Shown here in pieces: positions 1 through 10,000 of a DNA stretch of 64,000 bases. The notes under the pieces were generated by a model. That model did no database searches, was not told the DNA's origin, and saw only the letters and a program-made list of their open reading frames with translations. The position numbers and the translations under genes are program-made. Numbering within the stretch: the stretch's first letter is position 1; every line of letters begins with the position of its first letter. Source of the DNA: Leishmania infantum JPCM5 (lineage: Eukaryota; Euglenozoa; Kinetoplastea; Trypanosomatida; Trypanosomatidae); NCBI RefSeq assembly GCF_000002875.2, contig NC_009411.2, forward strand, positions 186,001 to 250,000, read 5' to 3'.

Positions 1-3000
1 CACTGGCGGACCTCCCGCTCAGCGACGACCCGGAGTTCAACGTACTGGCGAAGCAGCGTCAGGCGCTGAAGAACACCAGGAGGGGCCGCGACCCCGAAAT
101 GAAGGACCTGGAGGAGAGGATGAACGACCGTGTCCACGACATCGCAAGGGAGTTCCTCAGCAAGCACCGCGGCTACCTGAACCCGGAGCCGCAGAATGTA
201 CCCATTGCCGACATCCCCCTCAACCGCGACCCGATCTTCCGCGAAATGGAGAACGAGCTGTTGAAGGCTATGAAGGACCCCCGCAGCAATGCGGGCAAGA
301 TTGCAGAGCTGCAGGACGACCTCAACAACCGCGCAGACGACCTCGCGAAGGACCTACGGCGCAAGGAGCTTGCTAATCAGGAGCAGGAGCCTCTCGGCGT
401 GCCGCTGGAAGAGCTGCCACTCAACTACGACCCGATCCTCAATCCACTGGAACGCAAGCGCCGCGACATCAAGAAAAACCCGAAGCGGAATGCCGATGTG
501 CTGCGCAACCTCGAGCGGGAGATCGCCGCGCGCATCGATGACATCGCGCGCGACTTTCTGGCGAAGGAGCGTGCTTTCCTGGACCAGGAACCGGAGGGGG
601 TGCAATTGGAGCGCCTGCCGCTGTCAGATGACAGGGAGTTTCACGAAATGGAGAGGGACCTGCGCGCGCTGAAGAAGCAACCAGCAAAGAACAGGGACGC
701 CATCGAGGACCTCGAGGAACGCATGAACGACCGCGCACATCACCTGGCCAAGGACTATCTCGCGAAGGACCGCGACTACCTCGAGAAAGAGCCGCTCGGT
801 GTGCCGGTGGAGGAGCTGCCGCTTAACGAGGACGTGACCTTCCGCGATGCGGAGGAGAAGCGGCGGGCGCTGAAGAGGGATCCGCGTGGCAACGCAAAGG
901 CGATCAAGGATCTGGAGGATCAGCTGAACGACCGCGCCGAGCAGCTGGCACAGCAGAAGCTGGACAAGGAGCGCGCCTTCCTCGACCCCAGGCCGGAGGG
1001 CATTCTCCTGAAGGACATGCAGCTGGACAGGGACAAGGCGTTCAAGGACATGGAGAGGCAGCTGCGGCAGCTGCGCAAGGACCCGCGCAAGAACGCAAAC
1101 GCGATTCGGGACATGGAGGAAGACATGAACAGCCGCGCCCACGTACTGGCAAAGCGCCAGTTGGCGGACGACCGGAACTTCCTCAACCCGGAACCGCGCG
1201 GTGTGCCGCTAGTCGACCTCGCCCTCGAAGATGATCCGGAGTTCCGAAAGACGGAGCTGGCGCGTCGCGAGGCCAAGAGAAACCCAAAGAACGCTGACAG
1301 GGTGCGCGAGCTGGAGAGCATTCTGAACGACCACGCCGACCGCATCGCCGGCGAGTACCTCAAGAAGGACCGCGCCTACCTCGACCCCGAGCCGGAGGGT
1401 GTGCCGTTGGAGGAGCTGCCGCTCGACACGGATCCGGACTTCCACGGCATGGAGGTGGACCGGCGCAAGCTAAACAAGGACCCTGCAAAGAACTCCAGGA
1501 CCATCAAGGATCTCGAAGAGCAGCTCAATAACCGTGCGCGCGAGCTGGCCAGGGACAAGAAGGGCTACCAGGACCCGGTGTTCCATGAGGCAAACGAGGA
1601 TATAGCCGAGCAGTGGCCGCGCATTCGCGAGCTGTACCCGGAGGGTGTGTACGATCCGGTGACGCCGGACACCACACTGCCGTCGGACATCTCGTCCGCC
1701 CCGCAGGACATGGGCTTCCTCGCCCCGTTCATCGCGGCCTTGGCGCGTCACACGGTGCTCATCTCTCGCCTCTTCCAAGACAAGGCGCACCCGCAGAACC
1801 AGCCCTACCGCGTGACGCTATTCAACCCGGACAGCTCGCCGGTCACAGTGGAAGTGGACGACCGCGTGCCGTGCGACGACAAGCGAGAGCCGAAGTTCAC
1901 ACAAGTGCCGTCACGCATGTGGTACCCGCTGCTGCTGGAGAAGGCGTACGCCAAGTTCGTCGGCGGCTACGAGAACTTTAACAACTGCAATGCCCACGAT
2001 ACGCTGCGCGATTTGACGGGCCGCCCGGTGCTGCACATTTCTCTCGAGGACCCGAAGCACGCTGCGGCGACGAACATGGGCGACTACACGACGCCGGCCT
2101 TCTGGCGCCGTGTCATGGAGGACCTCGACCGCGGTGACGTGTTTGTGTGCGTGGCGAACGGCAACGTGCCAGATGGCCTGCATCCGCAGTGCAGCTACGC
2201 GCTGATGGACGTGGTGGAGGTGAAGCCATGCACAAGCGATCCGTTGGATATCGTGATCAAGGTGCACAACTGCTACACGGATGCCCCGCATTACAACGGC
2301 CCGCTGCGCAAGGGCGACAGCAACTGGACGGCGGATGTGAAGCGAGCGTGCAGCTTCTCGCCCGACGAGAGCGACATGATCTACATGCCTTTGTCCACCT
2401 TTCTCAACAACTTCAGCTGCATGCAGCGCTGCCATATCAACTGTGGGGATCGCCTCAGCTCTCCTGGTGAGTGGAACAATTATACGGCTGGTGGCACGTC
2501 CAAGTACACGACCTTCCGCAGTAACCCCATCTACCTCGTAGAGAACAAGACGTCGCGACCAGCCACGATCCTCGCCGAGGTGCGCCACACGAACCCGCTC
2601 TACGTGGACGAGACGAACTGTAAGCAGTACCCCTACACCGGGCTCACTCTCATGCAGCCATCGAATGCAAAGCTGCCGCCAACGCCGTTTATAACGAATG
2701 GCACGCACAAGTTCCTGCAGAAGGGCATGATGCTGGACTCGCGCGAAGTGTGCGCCGAGATGGAGCTGCCGCCCAGTTCGACGTGCTACCTTATCCCGTA
2801 CACTAAAGACCGCGGCACGATGGGCGAGTTCTTCGTCTCCATCTACCCGGACATGGCCAAGGTCACACTGACGCCACTGCGACACGCTGGCCTCACTTTG
2901 AAGCCGCTCCGCACCAGCCTCAGCCTGCATCCCGGCGACGAAGAGGGCGAGCGGCTGGATTTTATGGTGAACGATGCGAGCGACGTGCACATCCTACTGC

Positions 3001-3491
3001 ACCAGACGAAAATATCGGACCCAAACAGCATCCGCAAGGGCGATGCCGTGGCCGAGGACGAGGTGACCATGACGGTCTTCAACGAGTACGGTATCAAGAT
3101 CGGCACAACAGGCGATTCGAGCAACGCGCGCGAGCACGCGCTCATCTTCAAGGCCCCGCAAGGCGGCCGCTACGCGTTGCTCGTGAACTGCACGGCGTCT
3201 GCCACCGGGGGCCCATGCACGGCGAACCTGGAGATCTACACGCCAACGGACGTGAGCGCCGACTTTGTGCCGGTCGCGCCGGACGCGAAGCCGCTGAACG
3301 CACAGGCGCAGTCGCGCTTTCCCACGCTGTCGCGCACGGCGACGGCCCCAGGCGCGTCGCGTGGTGCCAGCCGCACTGGAAGCAACGTGCGCCGCACTGA
3401 CTCTCTGCCGCCGATCAACCAACGGTCTGTCAGCAGCCGTCGTGGCAGCCGCGAAGAAGCCGGGCACCGCTCCAGCCGCGGCCGCCGTTAA
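1..3491 (+). CDS. Giant calpain-like protein with GM6-like repeats, 3' part
   Basis: The frame is open to the left edge (first full codon at position 3), so the 5' end lies outside the window and only about 1162 residues are visible. About eight units of a ~67-residue charged helical repeat run to ~1565; a typical unit begins EPEGVPLEELPLxTD and ends with DRAxxLAKxxLxKxRAFLD. A calpain-like module follows (LYPEG motif ~1630, YPLLLEKAYAKFVGGY near 1924), then a domain-III-like beta region and a basic Ser/Arg-rich tail. Aligned by eye to the calpain core, the catalytic Cys is Gly (codon 1713), the His position is Cys (2190) and Asn is kept (2268), so proteolysis is not expected. The repeat resembles the GM6 repeat of T. 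brucei ClpGM6, a flagellar attachment zone protein. A cytoskeletal or structural role is inferred from that. The order of units matches the 3' end of the next gene. Confidence 0.92.
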   Translation, partial: LADLPLSDDPEFNVLAKQRQALKNTRRGRDPEMKDLEERMNDRVHDIAREFLSKHRGYLNPEPQNVPIADIPLNRDPIFREMENELLKAMKDPRSNAGKIAELQDDLNNRADDLAKDLRRKELANQEQEPLGVPLEELPLNYDPILNPLERKRRDIKKNPKRNADVLRNLEREIAARIDDIARDFLAKERAFLDQEPEGVQLERLPLSDDREFHEMERDLRALKKQPAKNRDAIEDLEERMNDRAHHLAKDYLAKDRDYLEKEPLGVPVEELPLNEDVTFRDAEEKRRALKRDPRGNAKAIKDLEDQLNDRAEQLAQQKLDKERAFLDPRPEGILLKDMQLDRDKAFKDMERQLRQLRKDPRKNANAIRDMEEDMNSRAHVLAKRQLADDRNFLNPEPRGVPLVDLALEDDPEFRKTELARREAKRNPKNADRVRELESILNDHADRIAGEYLKKDRAYLDPEPEGVPLEELPLDTDPDFHGMEVDRRKLNKDPAKNSRTIKDLEEQLNNRARELARDKKGYQDPVFHEANEDIAEQWPRIRELYPEGVYDPVTPDTTLPSDISSAPQDMGFLAPFIAALARHTVLISRLFQDKAHPQNQPYRVTLFNPDSSPVTVEVDDRVPCDDKREPKFTQVPSRMWYPLLLEKAYAKFVGGYENFNNCNAHDTLRDLTGRPVLHISLEDPKHAAATNMGDYTTPAFWRRVMEDLDRGDVFVCVANGNVPDGLHPQCSYALMDVVEVKPCTSDPLDIVIKVHNCYTDAPHYNGPLRKGDSNWTADVKRACSFSPDESDMIYMPLSTFLNNFSCMQRCHINCGDRLSSPGEWNNYTAGGTSKYTTFRSNPIYLVENKTSRPATILAEVRHTNPLYVDETNCKQYPYTGLTLMQPSNAKLPPTPFITNGTHKFLQKGMMLDSREVCAEMELPPSSTCYLIPYTKDRGTMGEFFVSIYPDMAKVTLTPLRHAGLTLKPLRTSLSLHPGDEEGERLDFMVNDASDVHILLHQTKISDPNSIRKGDAVAEDEVTMTVFNEYGIKIGTTGDSSNAREHALIFKAPQGGRYALLVNCTASATGGPCTANLEIYTPTDVSADFVPVAPDAKPLNAQAQSRFPTLSRTATAPGASRGASRTGSNVRRTDSLPPINQRSVSSRRGSREEAGHRSSRGRR
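3..1565 (+). repeat. Tandem ~201-bp (67-aa) repeats, eight visible units
   Basis: Eight in-frame units lie in the first calpain-like gene, the first truncated by the window edge. Period is 67 residues, counted directly on two consecutive full units. The DNA copies are diverged, so the array is protein-level rather than a fresh satellite. Each unit corresponds in order to one of the last eight units of the downstream paralogue. Confidence 0.88.
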
Positions 3492-6400
3492 AACAACAGC
3501 ACTGCAGCTGAGGTGAGGATAGGCAGGGGGGTGCATCAGGAGGCTCTGCGAAGGCGGATATCAGGGTGAGGGAGTAGTTATCTCTCTTCCTCTATCGTTT
3601 CCAGTGACTCTGATCGCCAGGACTCCTTGCCGCTGGCGAGTCCCTTCTGCGGTTGAGCTCCTCTTCTTACGTGGTGATGCCGCCGTTACGCTCTTTACTG
3701 CATTGCTGCCGGCGTGCGCTTTATCGGTGTGTATGCCCACGAGCACGGTATTTGGAGCAACCGTTGGGATGCTCTGCCTGTTGTCTGACAGAAGGCACCG
3801 TACGTCTCTTTACGTGTATGTATACTTACGTCTATTTGTATAGATGCGTATGTGTGTGTGTCTTTGCCCCCCCCCAGCGCCGAAAAAAAAAAAGGAGTAC
3901 TTCCTCTCCTCCAGGTGTTCTCTCTCTTCGCGTCGAAGGTGAAAAGGTTCATAGCGGTCACGGTGCCTGCGCCTTCCTTACACGCATATGGGCGTTTGTT
4001 TGTTTTGCTTTCCCTGCTCGGTGTTGGTTTCACGCACCGATGGGCGTGTAGCACATGCCGTATGCATATACATATATAGATGTAGAGATGTGTGTATATG
4101 GGCCATATCTCTGTTCTTTGTTTTCGTTGTGCATTATTGTTACTAATTTTTGGCTTTTGTCCGCTTCCTCTTATTGTATGTTCCTCTCGCTACACATGGA
4201 GCGTAACGAACGGAAAAGAGAGCCCCAAAAAAAAACGGGGCTCGGGGGGCCGCTCTGTGATGGATGACAAGTGCTTAGCCAGAGGAGGGAGATCGTGTCC
4301 GAACCACTTGCTCACTCGGCGTTGACGCGCGTTATATATATATATATGCCTTTTGTTTTTTTTCGCAGGTCTGGTCAATCAGAGGAAAAGGGAAAGATCA
4401 GGAGGTGAACCGTGATACGCGTCGCACACATACCCGCACACGTACGTGCGGAAGTACACAGCGCTGAGTACGACGATTGCCAATGCTACAGCATATATAT
4501 AGCTTTTTTTTCGTCTCATTATGGTGCTTGCTCGTTGCATGTGTGTGCGCGCTGACCGTTTCTGGTCATTGCTGGTCTCCTCGTCTCTTCCTCGTCCTTT
4601 TCGCACTATTCTGGTATTTACTCTTTACGCCCGTTTTGCTTCTTCTTTTCGGAGTCGCCTCTCTGCGAACGTCTGTGCTGATGTGAGTTTGGGTTATCGG
4701 TTAGCCGTGTGCTCTGCGGTTCAGCTCCGCCGCCCCCCTTTATACCTCATTCTCGGTGCCTACTTCTCTCTGTGCGCACCTACGCGCGCAGATCCGCGTA
4801 CTTTTTTCTTCCTTTTGGATCGTGCGCTTGTGGCGTCTAGAGAGGGCGTGTGAGAACCGCATTATCATTCGTTCATTCTTTTTGTGATCCAGCATTTCAT
4901 TTATGGTGTGCACACACTCGAAGTTTATCGTCTCCGTCGTTTTCTCCTGGCTTTCCCGGGTGTCGAACACTGCCAGCCACCCGCAAGCACAAGGGCGAAG
5001 ATGGCGCTCTGCCGTCGTGCGCAAGAGCGGAGTCCGCCGAAAGAAGCGAAAAGCACTCAAAACACCTGCGTAGCGACACAGTGCGAAAAGAAGACTGACT
5101 TAACGATGAACAAAGGCGGCGGTGTATACAGCGTGACGGAGTAGAACAACGCGACGACACGTTCAAGGACGCGCCACTCGGTTCCTCTCTTCTTCTCTCT
5201 TGCACGTCCCACCATCAGCGCTTGCCTGTTTTGTTTTGTCTTTTTGTCAGCTGAAACACGGTGTAACTAGAAGATAACGCGATCGGTGCTGCCCATGCCT
5301 CCCCTGATCTTTTCATGGGCGTCCATGGCATCCCTACCAGCGCCAACAGTCGGGCAGCGAGAGACGAAGTAAAGGACACAGAGCAAGCAACGAAGACAAA
5401 ACGGTAAAAGGGCGCATTCGCAAGCCGCAGAGCCTCTCTTTTTTTGTTTTGTTTTGTGTGCGACCCCTCCTTTTCCTGCCCCTTGTCGTTCTTTTCTCGC
5501 GTGTGCGTATGTGTGCATGTTTCTCTCTTCCTCCCTCTCGAACTTTTTTCGTGTGTTTGTGTGTGCTGAGCTTGTGCGCAGCATCGAGAGACAGAAGGGC
5601 GTATGTGAGCGAGCGCGTTTCTGTGCGCACAAGTGCCGCCACTTTCTCCATCGACGGGGAGGGCGCCCTTTGATGACGTCTTCTGTTTCCATCTGCGCCT
5701 CCCTCCCCTTCCTCCTCCTCCTCTCCCCCTCCCCCCTCCCAATCACCACAACACTCCGAGGAAAAAGAACCAACCGAAGAAACCGAAATGTGGCCTCTCT
5801 GTGTGTTCCACGCTGTCGCTTGCACGTATGCTTTCGGGTTCGCTTTCCTTCGCATTCCCGACCGTCTCCCTGCTCTGCCGCTGTTACGGCTGTTAATGGC
5901 GCTGTGCTTGTGGTGATGCAGGTGGCCCCCTCGTCCATTGGCTCGGTGGAGACATACATACGGAAAACACAAAAGAAAAATGGAGGACGCCGCTGCCGAT
6001 TTGCTGCCTCGTGTCTGCGCTGTCCCTCTCCCCTACCCTTCTTTTTTTTCCGGACAGAGTCTCTTGCGTGGATTTCGTGCTCGCGTAATCGGTGGCGAGG
6101 ACAAGAGCAGGAGACCCACTCGATCGGAGTTCGCGGAACGAAAAGCATAAAACGAAAAAGACAGAGGCGATCCGCAGCACACGTTACTTTCCATTTAACT
6201 CTCGAACCCGCGGTGTCGTCTTCACAGAGGACATCGATGGACAAGGGAGCCACGCGGAGATGACCTCACCGCAGGCTCTCCCTTCACACGTTCTGGTTCT
6301 TCTCAACAAACGTTGACAGCTTTTTTGTGTGTCTTGAGTGGATGGCATCAAGGGTGCTTGCCGATTTCCTTCCTCTTCTTTTATGTGTCTTTTGATCACA

Positions 6401-6871
6401 CCATATCTCCCTCCCCCTCTCCTTCTCCCACCTACACCCCTTATTTTGGTTTCAAGGCGCGTAGCCTTGCGCATGCGTGTGTGTGTGTGTGTGTACGCGT
6501 GTGCACCGCTCCCCGCCATGTGGGATATCTGGCATGTCTCCGTCTCTTCTTGTCTTTGTCTTTATCGCTCTTCGGTCAGTCTCTGCATATATGTATCTTT
6601 CTTGTTTTTTTTTTTTTGGCAGCGGAGAACGTCAGTGCACTCGACGAATGGGCCCCGCCACGTCCTCTCTCCTGGGTCTCTCTCGCACTCGCCGCACTCG
6701 CACACGTGAACGTTCGAATGACGCCGGCCGCGACGACGCGGAGGAAAAGAGAGAAGACAAAACGGTGCCTGAATACGTGCGGTGTGAGAGCGGCAGACTG
6801 ACAGCAGCAAAAAAAAAAGGCCGCAGCCGTGTTGTCGGTGCTTTTGTGTTTTTCTTTTCACGTGTGTGTGT

Positions 6872-6896
6872 GGGGTGGGTGGGTGGGTGGGGGTGG
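6872..6896 (+). other. Putative G-quadruplex motif
   Basis: Five consecutive runs of three or more G separated by single T residues on the + strand, the same strand as all genes here. Short loops of one base are the arrangement favoured for stable G-quadruplexes. If this is transcribed as part of the 3' UTR it would also exist in RNA. No functional evidence is visible. Confidence 0.65.
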
Positions 6897-7043
6897 ACAG
6901 TGCGTCGTACGTCACGCTGCTCGCCGTAGTCCTACCTCTTCTTATGTCTCGGAGTCTTTCCATGTGCACTTTCTTAGTCACGTTTCAGTTTTGCTGATGA
7001 TTTTTCTTTTTACTTCCATGTGAAGCGTGTGCGCATTCACATG

Positions 7044-7065
7044 CACACACACACACACACACACA
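7044..7065. repeat. (CA)11 microsatellite
   Basis: Perfect CA dinucleotide run of 22 bases in the long gene-free spacer. A complementary (GT)9 run lies about 550 bases upstream at 6477-6494. Confidence 0.9.
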
Positions 7066-10000
7066 TGCACGTGCTCATCCAAATCCTGGCAGCTCATGAC
7101 CCCCTCACTCCTTTTCTGTCTTTCTGCATCTTCGAGTACCTCTTCTGGGGAAAAACAGTGGACTTGAGAGGTGCAGAGTGGGCGAGGGGGCGCTGTGGGG
7201 AAGGTAGATAGAAGGCAGCATCATAAGAATACGTGGATGTTGTTTCGCTGTTGTTGAGTTGCTTCAGAATAACAGAAGAGACGCGTGCGCGTATTCGCTC
7301 ACCTGTACGCAGCTCTCCACACAGCCCTTTCACATGCCACGACACTGGCCACACCGAGAAAAGTCATGGTAGGTGTACTGTCTTGGGGAGGCAGTACGCC
7401 GAACACCAATCTTATGCCATGACACGAAGAATGTGAAGGGCAGCAGCGATCCGTCGATCTTCGCTGAATGTGGCGCGCTGTGGCGTTCTGATCTCTTTTT
7501 GTGTTGCTGAGTGTCTGTGTAGATCGTTGGCAAGTGGCGTCGGCACTGCCCCATTTCTTCTGTGTTCAATGCTGCGCCGCCTCTCTCTGACTCCCTCTCT
7601 CATCGGCACCGTCTAGGGAGTCAGGAGGCGCTTGATGGTTCTTTCGTTTTCCATGGCAAGTCCTCTTGTTTTTGTTGCTTTCCGTTACGTTTTTTTCTGT
7701 TGTTGTGTACGTGTCTCATCTTTTCCCTTGTGTGCATATTATTGTAGATCCGTCTTTGTTTTTCTCTTGCGATGCCGTCTGTGTCTGTGGGGGAGGGGGA
7801 GGGAGAACAGATCCGCAGTTTCAATTTTTTTTCGTTCTTACTGCGGGCGGCTCAGGCGCGACGCTGCGAGCTCCTTCCAGCTCACTTCTTTACCACTCGA
7901 TGCTGAAATGTTCACCACAACTGATGCCGCTGCCTTCGTTAATTTTTTTTTACGTATGTGCCGCACCTCATCTGCCAGAGGGTGGCGCAGGTTGCGCCTC
8001 TGGTTGACGTCAGTCTGTGGAGGGGATGAGCATTCTCACTCTTCTTTCGGGCTGGTGTGTATGTGTCGGTGTGTGGTCGCAACCCTCTCCACGGTTTTCT
8101 GCCCCCTCTTCCCACCCCCACCTGTTTCCTGTCGACTTTTTTTTCGTCCTTCTATTGTGCATTATGTTTTTTCCGTTGTGCTATCTATCTATATATGTAT
8201 ACTGTGTGACTGCGTGTGTGTGCATGTCTCCTCCTCTCCCCACCCCTCTCCCTTCCTTCCTCTTTGCCCCAGCGTGTCTCTCCCTCTTTTCATCTCTACA
8301 TCCTCCACGTCTTTCTTTTGGCTGTTGGTGATGACGTGCCTGTCCTCCGTTCCGTTCCTTCTTTTCACTTTTCTTATACATCGCTGGTCCTTTACGTTTC
8401 TCGTCCCTCTTCTTCCTGCCCCCTTCCCCCTGTCGCATGGCCATTCTTCTGTCTTCTCTCTCGCCATCTTGACGCAAATGCATTCTTGGCACTTCCGTCG
8501 AGGATGGGCGTAACGGGGACGTACTGTAGCGCATCCGCCTCCTTGAGCCGCGCTAGTGGTGGTTAATAGTGACTCGCGTTGATGTCATGCTCCTCATGCA
8601 CAACGTAGCAGCGTGTTGTCGTCGAGTGAGTGGTGGAGAGGGTGAGAAGCATACAAGACACAGGGGAGAGAAGAGAAAGAGAGACGTGTGCAGCCGATTC
8701 GCTACGAAGTGTTTTTTTTCCCGTGTGCATCTCCTCTATTCCGCCCTTTCGTGGCCTCCCACGAACCCCTGACTTCACCGTCTGCATCCGCGTACGCGCG
8801 GGTCTGCGTCTTGTGGTGTCCCTCGCTTCGCCTTTTTCTCGTTGTTGCCGCTTCATTGTTTTTCCTTTTTGTTGCGTTCTGTTCATCTTTTCTGTCCATC
8901 ACGGCCGCTTCTCATATTGAGAAGGAATGAAAAAAAGAAAACGCAGGTGATGCGCTACCCAATGTGCGCCTCCACTTGGTGTGGCAGCGTGCCGCTGTGC
9001 GTGTGTCTGTGTGTGCCGTCCATCAATGTGCGACGGAGAGCGCGCAGGCTTCCAACGCACGAGCTGTTTATGCCCTTCCCCCCCCCCCCGAACCTTCTCT
9101 ACTGAGGCCGCTGGAATAGAAAGCACGACACACCCAGAACCGTATGCAGATACACAACAGGTCAATGCGGAAGAGAACGCGTGCTTCGGGATGATATCGT
9201 GGCGCTGAAGGGCATGTTGTAGAAAGCGAGGAACGCCGTTGGGTTGCCAGCAGTCAACTGGAAAGGACGCTGATCTTTTCAGATATGCGGCCCCTCTTCT
9301 TCCTCCCTGCCGACTTTCACCCCGACCTGCCTCTCGTCGATGTTATCTTGTGGATGCGCACAGTGCGGGGCTGCGTGCTTTTTCCCTCTGCCTTGCGCTC
9401 CTCCTCTTTCCCATGCTCGCTTGTTGCCTCAGTTGGGAGCTGACGAATGGACCGTATCCTGTGCGCGGACGCGTGTGGAAGGATGCACGTGAATCGGCCA
9501 GGCGCTTGACAATTCGATTGCATGGCGTCACCCCTCCTCTTTTCGTGAGCGAGGCCGTCTGGGCGTGAATGCAAGTATTGTGCCACGTTGTGTCTGTCTG
9601 CGCTGGGAGGTGTCGAGGAGTGGAAGGGAAGGCGTGGGGAGGTCCGGTTCCAACTCAGATGGGCGCATGCGCGCACGCTGGTGTGCCTGTAGCTTAGCTT
9701 GTATATACATATATTTTCGTTTTGTTTACATCTCGTGTTGTTTTCGCTATGCAATGTTTTCTATTATGTTTCGCCTGTATGCGTGTGCTGCCCTGTCTGC
9801 AGGGCCTTTCTCAGGGAGCTCTCGTGTGCGTGGTGAGCTTGCGCGCGTTGGGTGTCGGCCGCTGTCTCTGCGTGATTGAATCGCATCATGGGCTACCGGG
9901 TAGCGGCCACTAGAAAGCTGTTCTGTGTGTGTGTGCGTTTTCGCGTGTTGGGATCTCCTCTGTTGGCCATGCTCCCGCGTTTGTGTTCTCCCCCTGCTCT

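Noticed and set aside
4715..4736. tRNA T-arm-like hairpin (GCGG-TTCAGCT-CCGC)
   Set aside because: There is no matching acceptor stem, D-arm or anticodon arm at the right distances, so it is a chance hairpin.
5267..6253. 328-codon minus-strand frame in the long gap
   Set aside because: Arg/Lys/Thr-rich low complexity, reverse of pyrimidine tracts. Not credible.
7632..8513. 293-codon + strand frame in the long gap
   Set aside because: Product is Phe/Leu/Ser/Cys-rich and tracks pyrimidine runs; no domain, no coding-like third-position GC bias.
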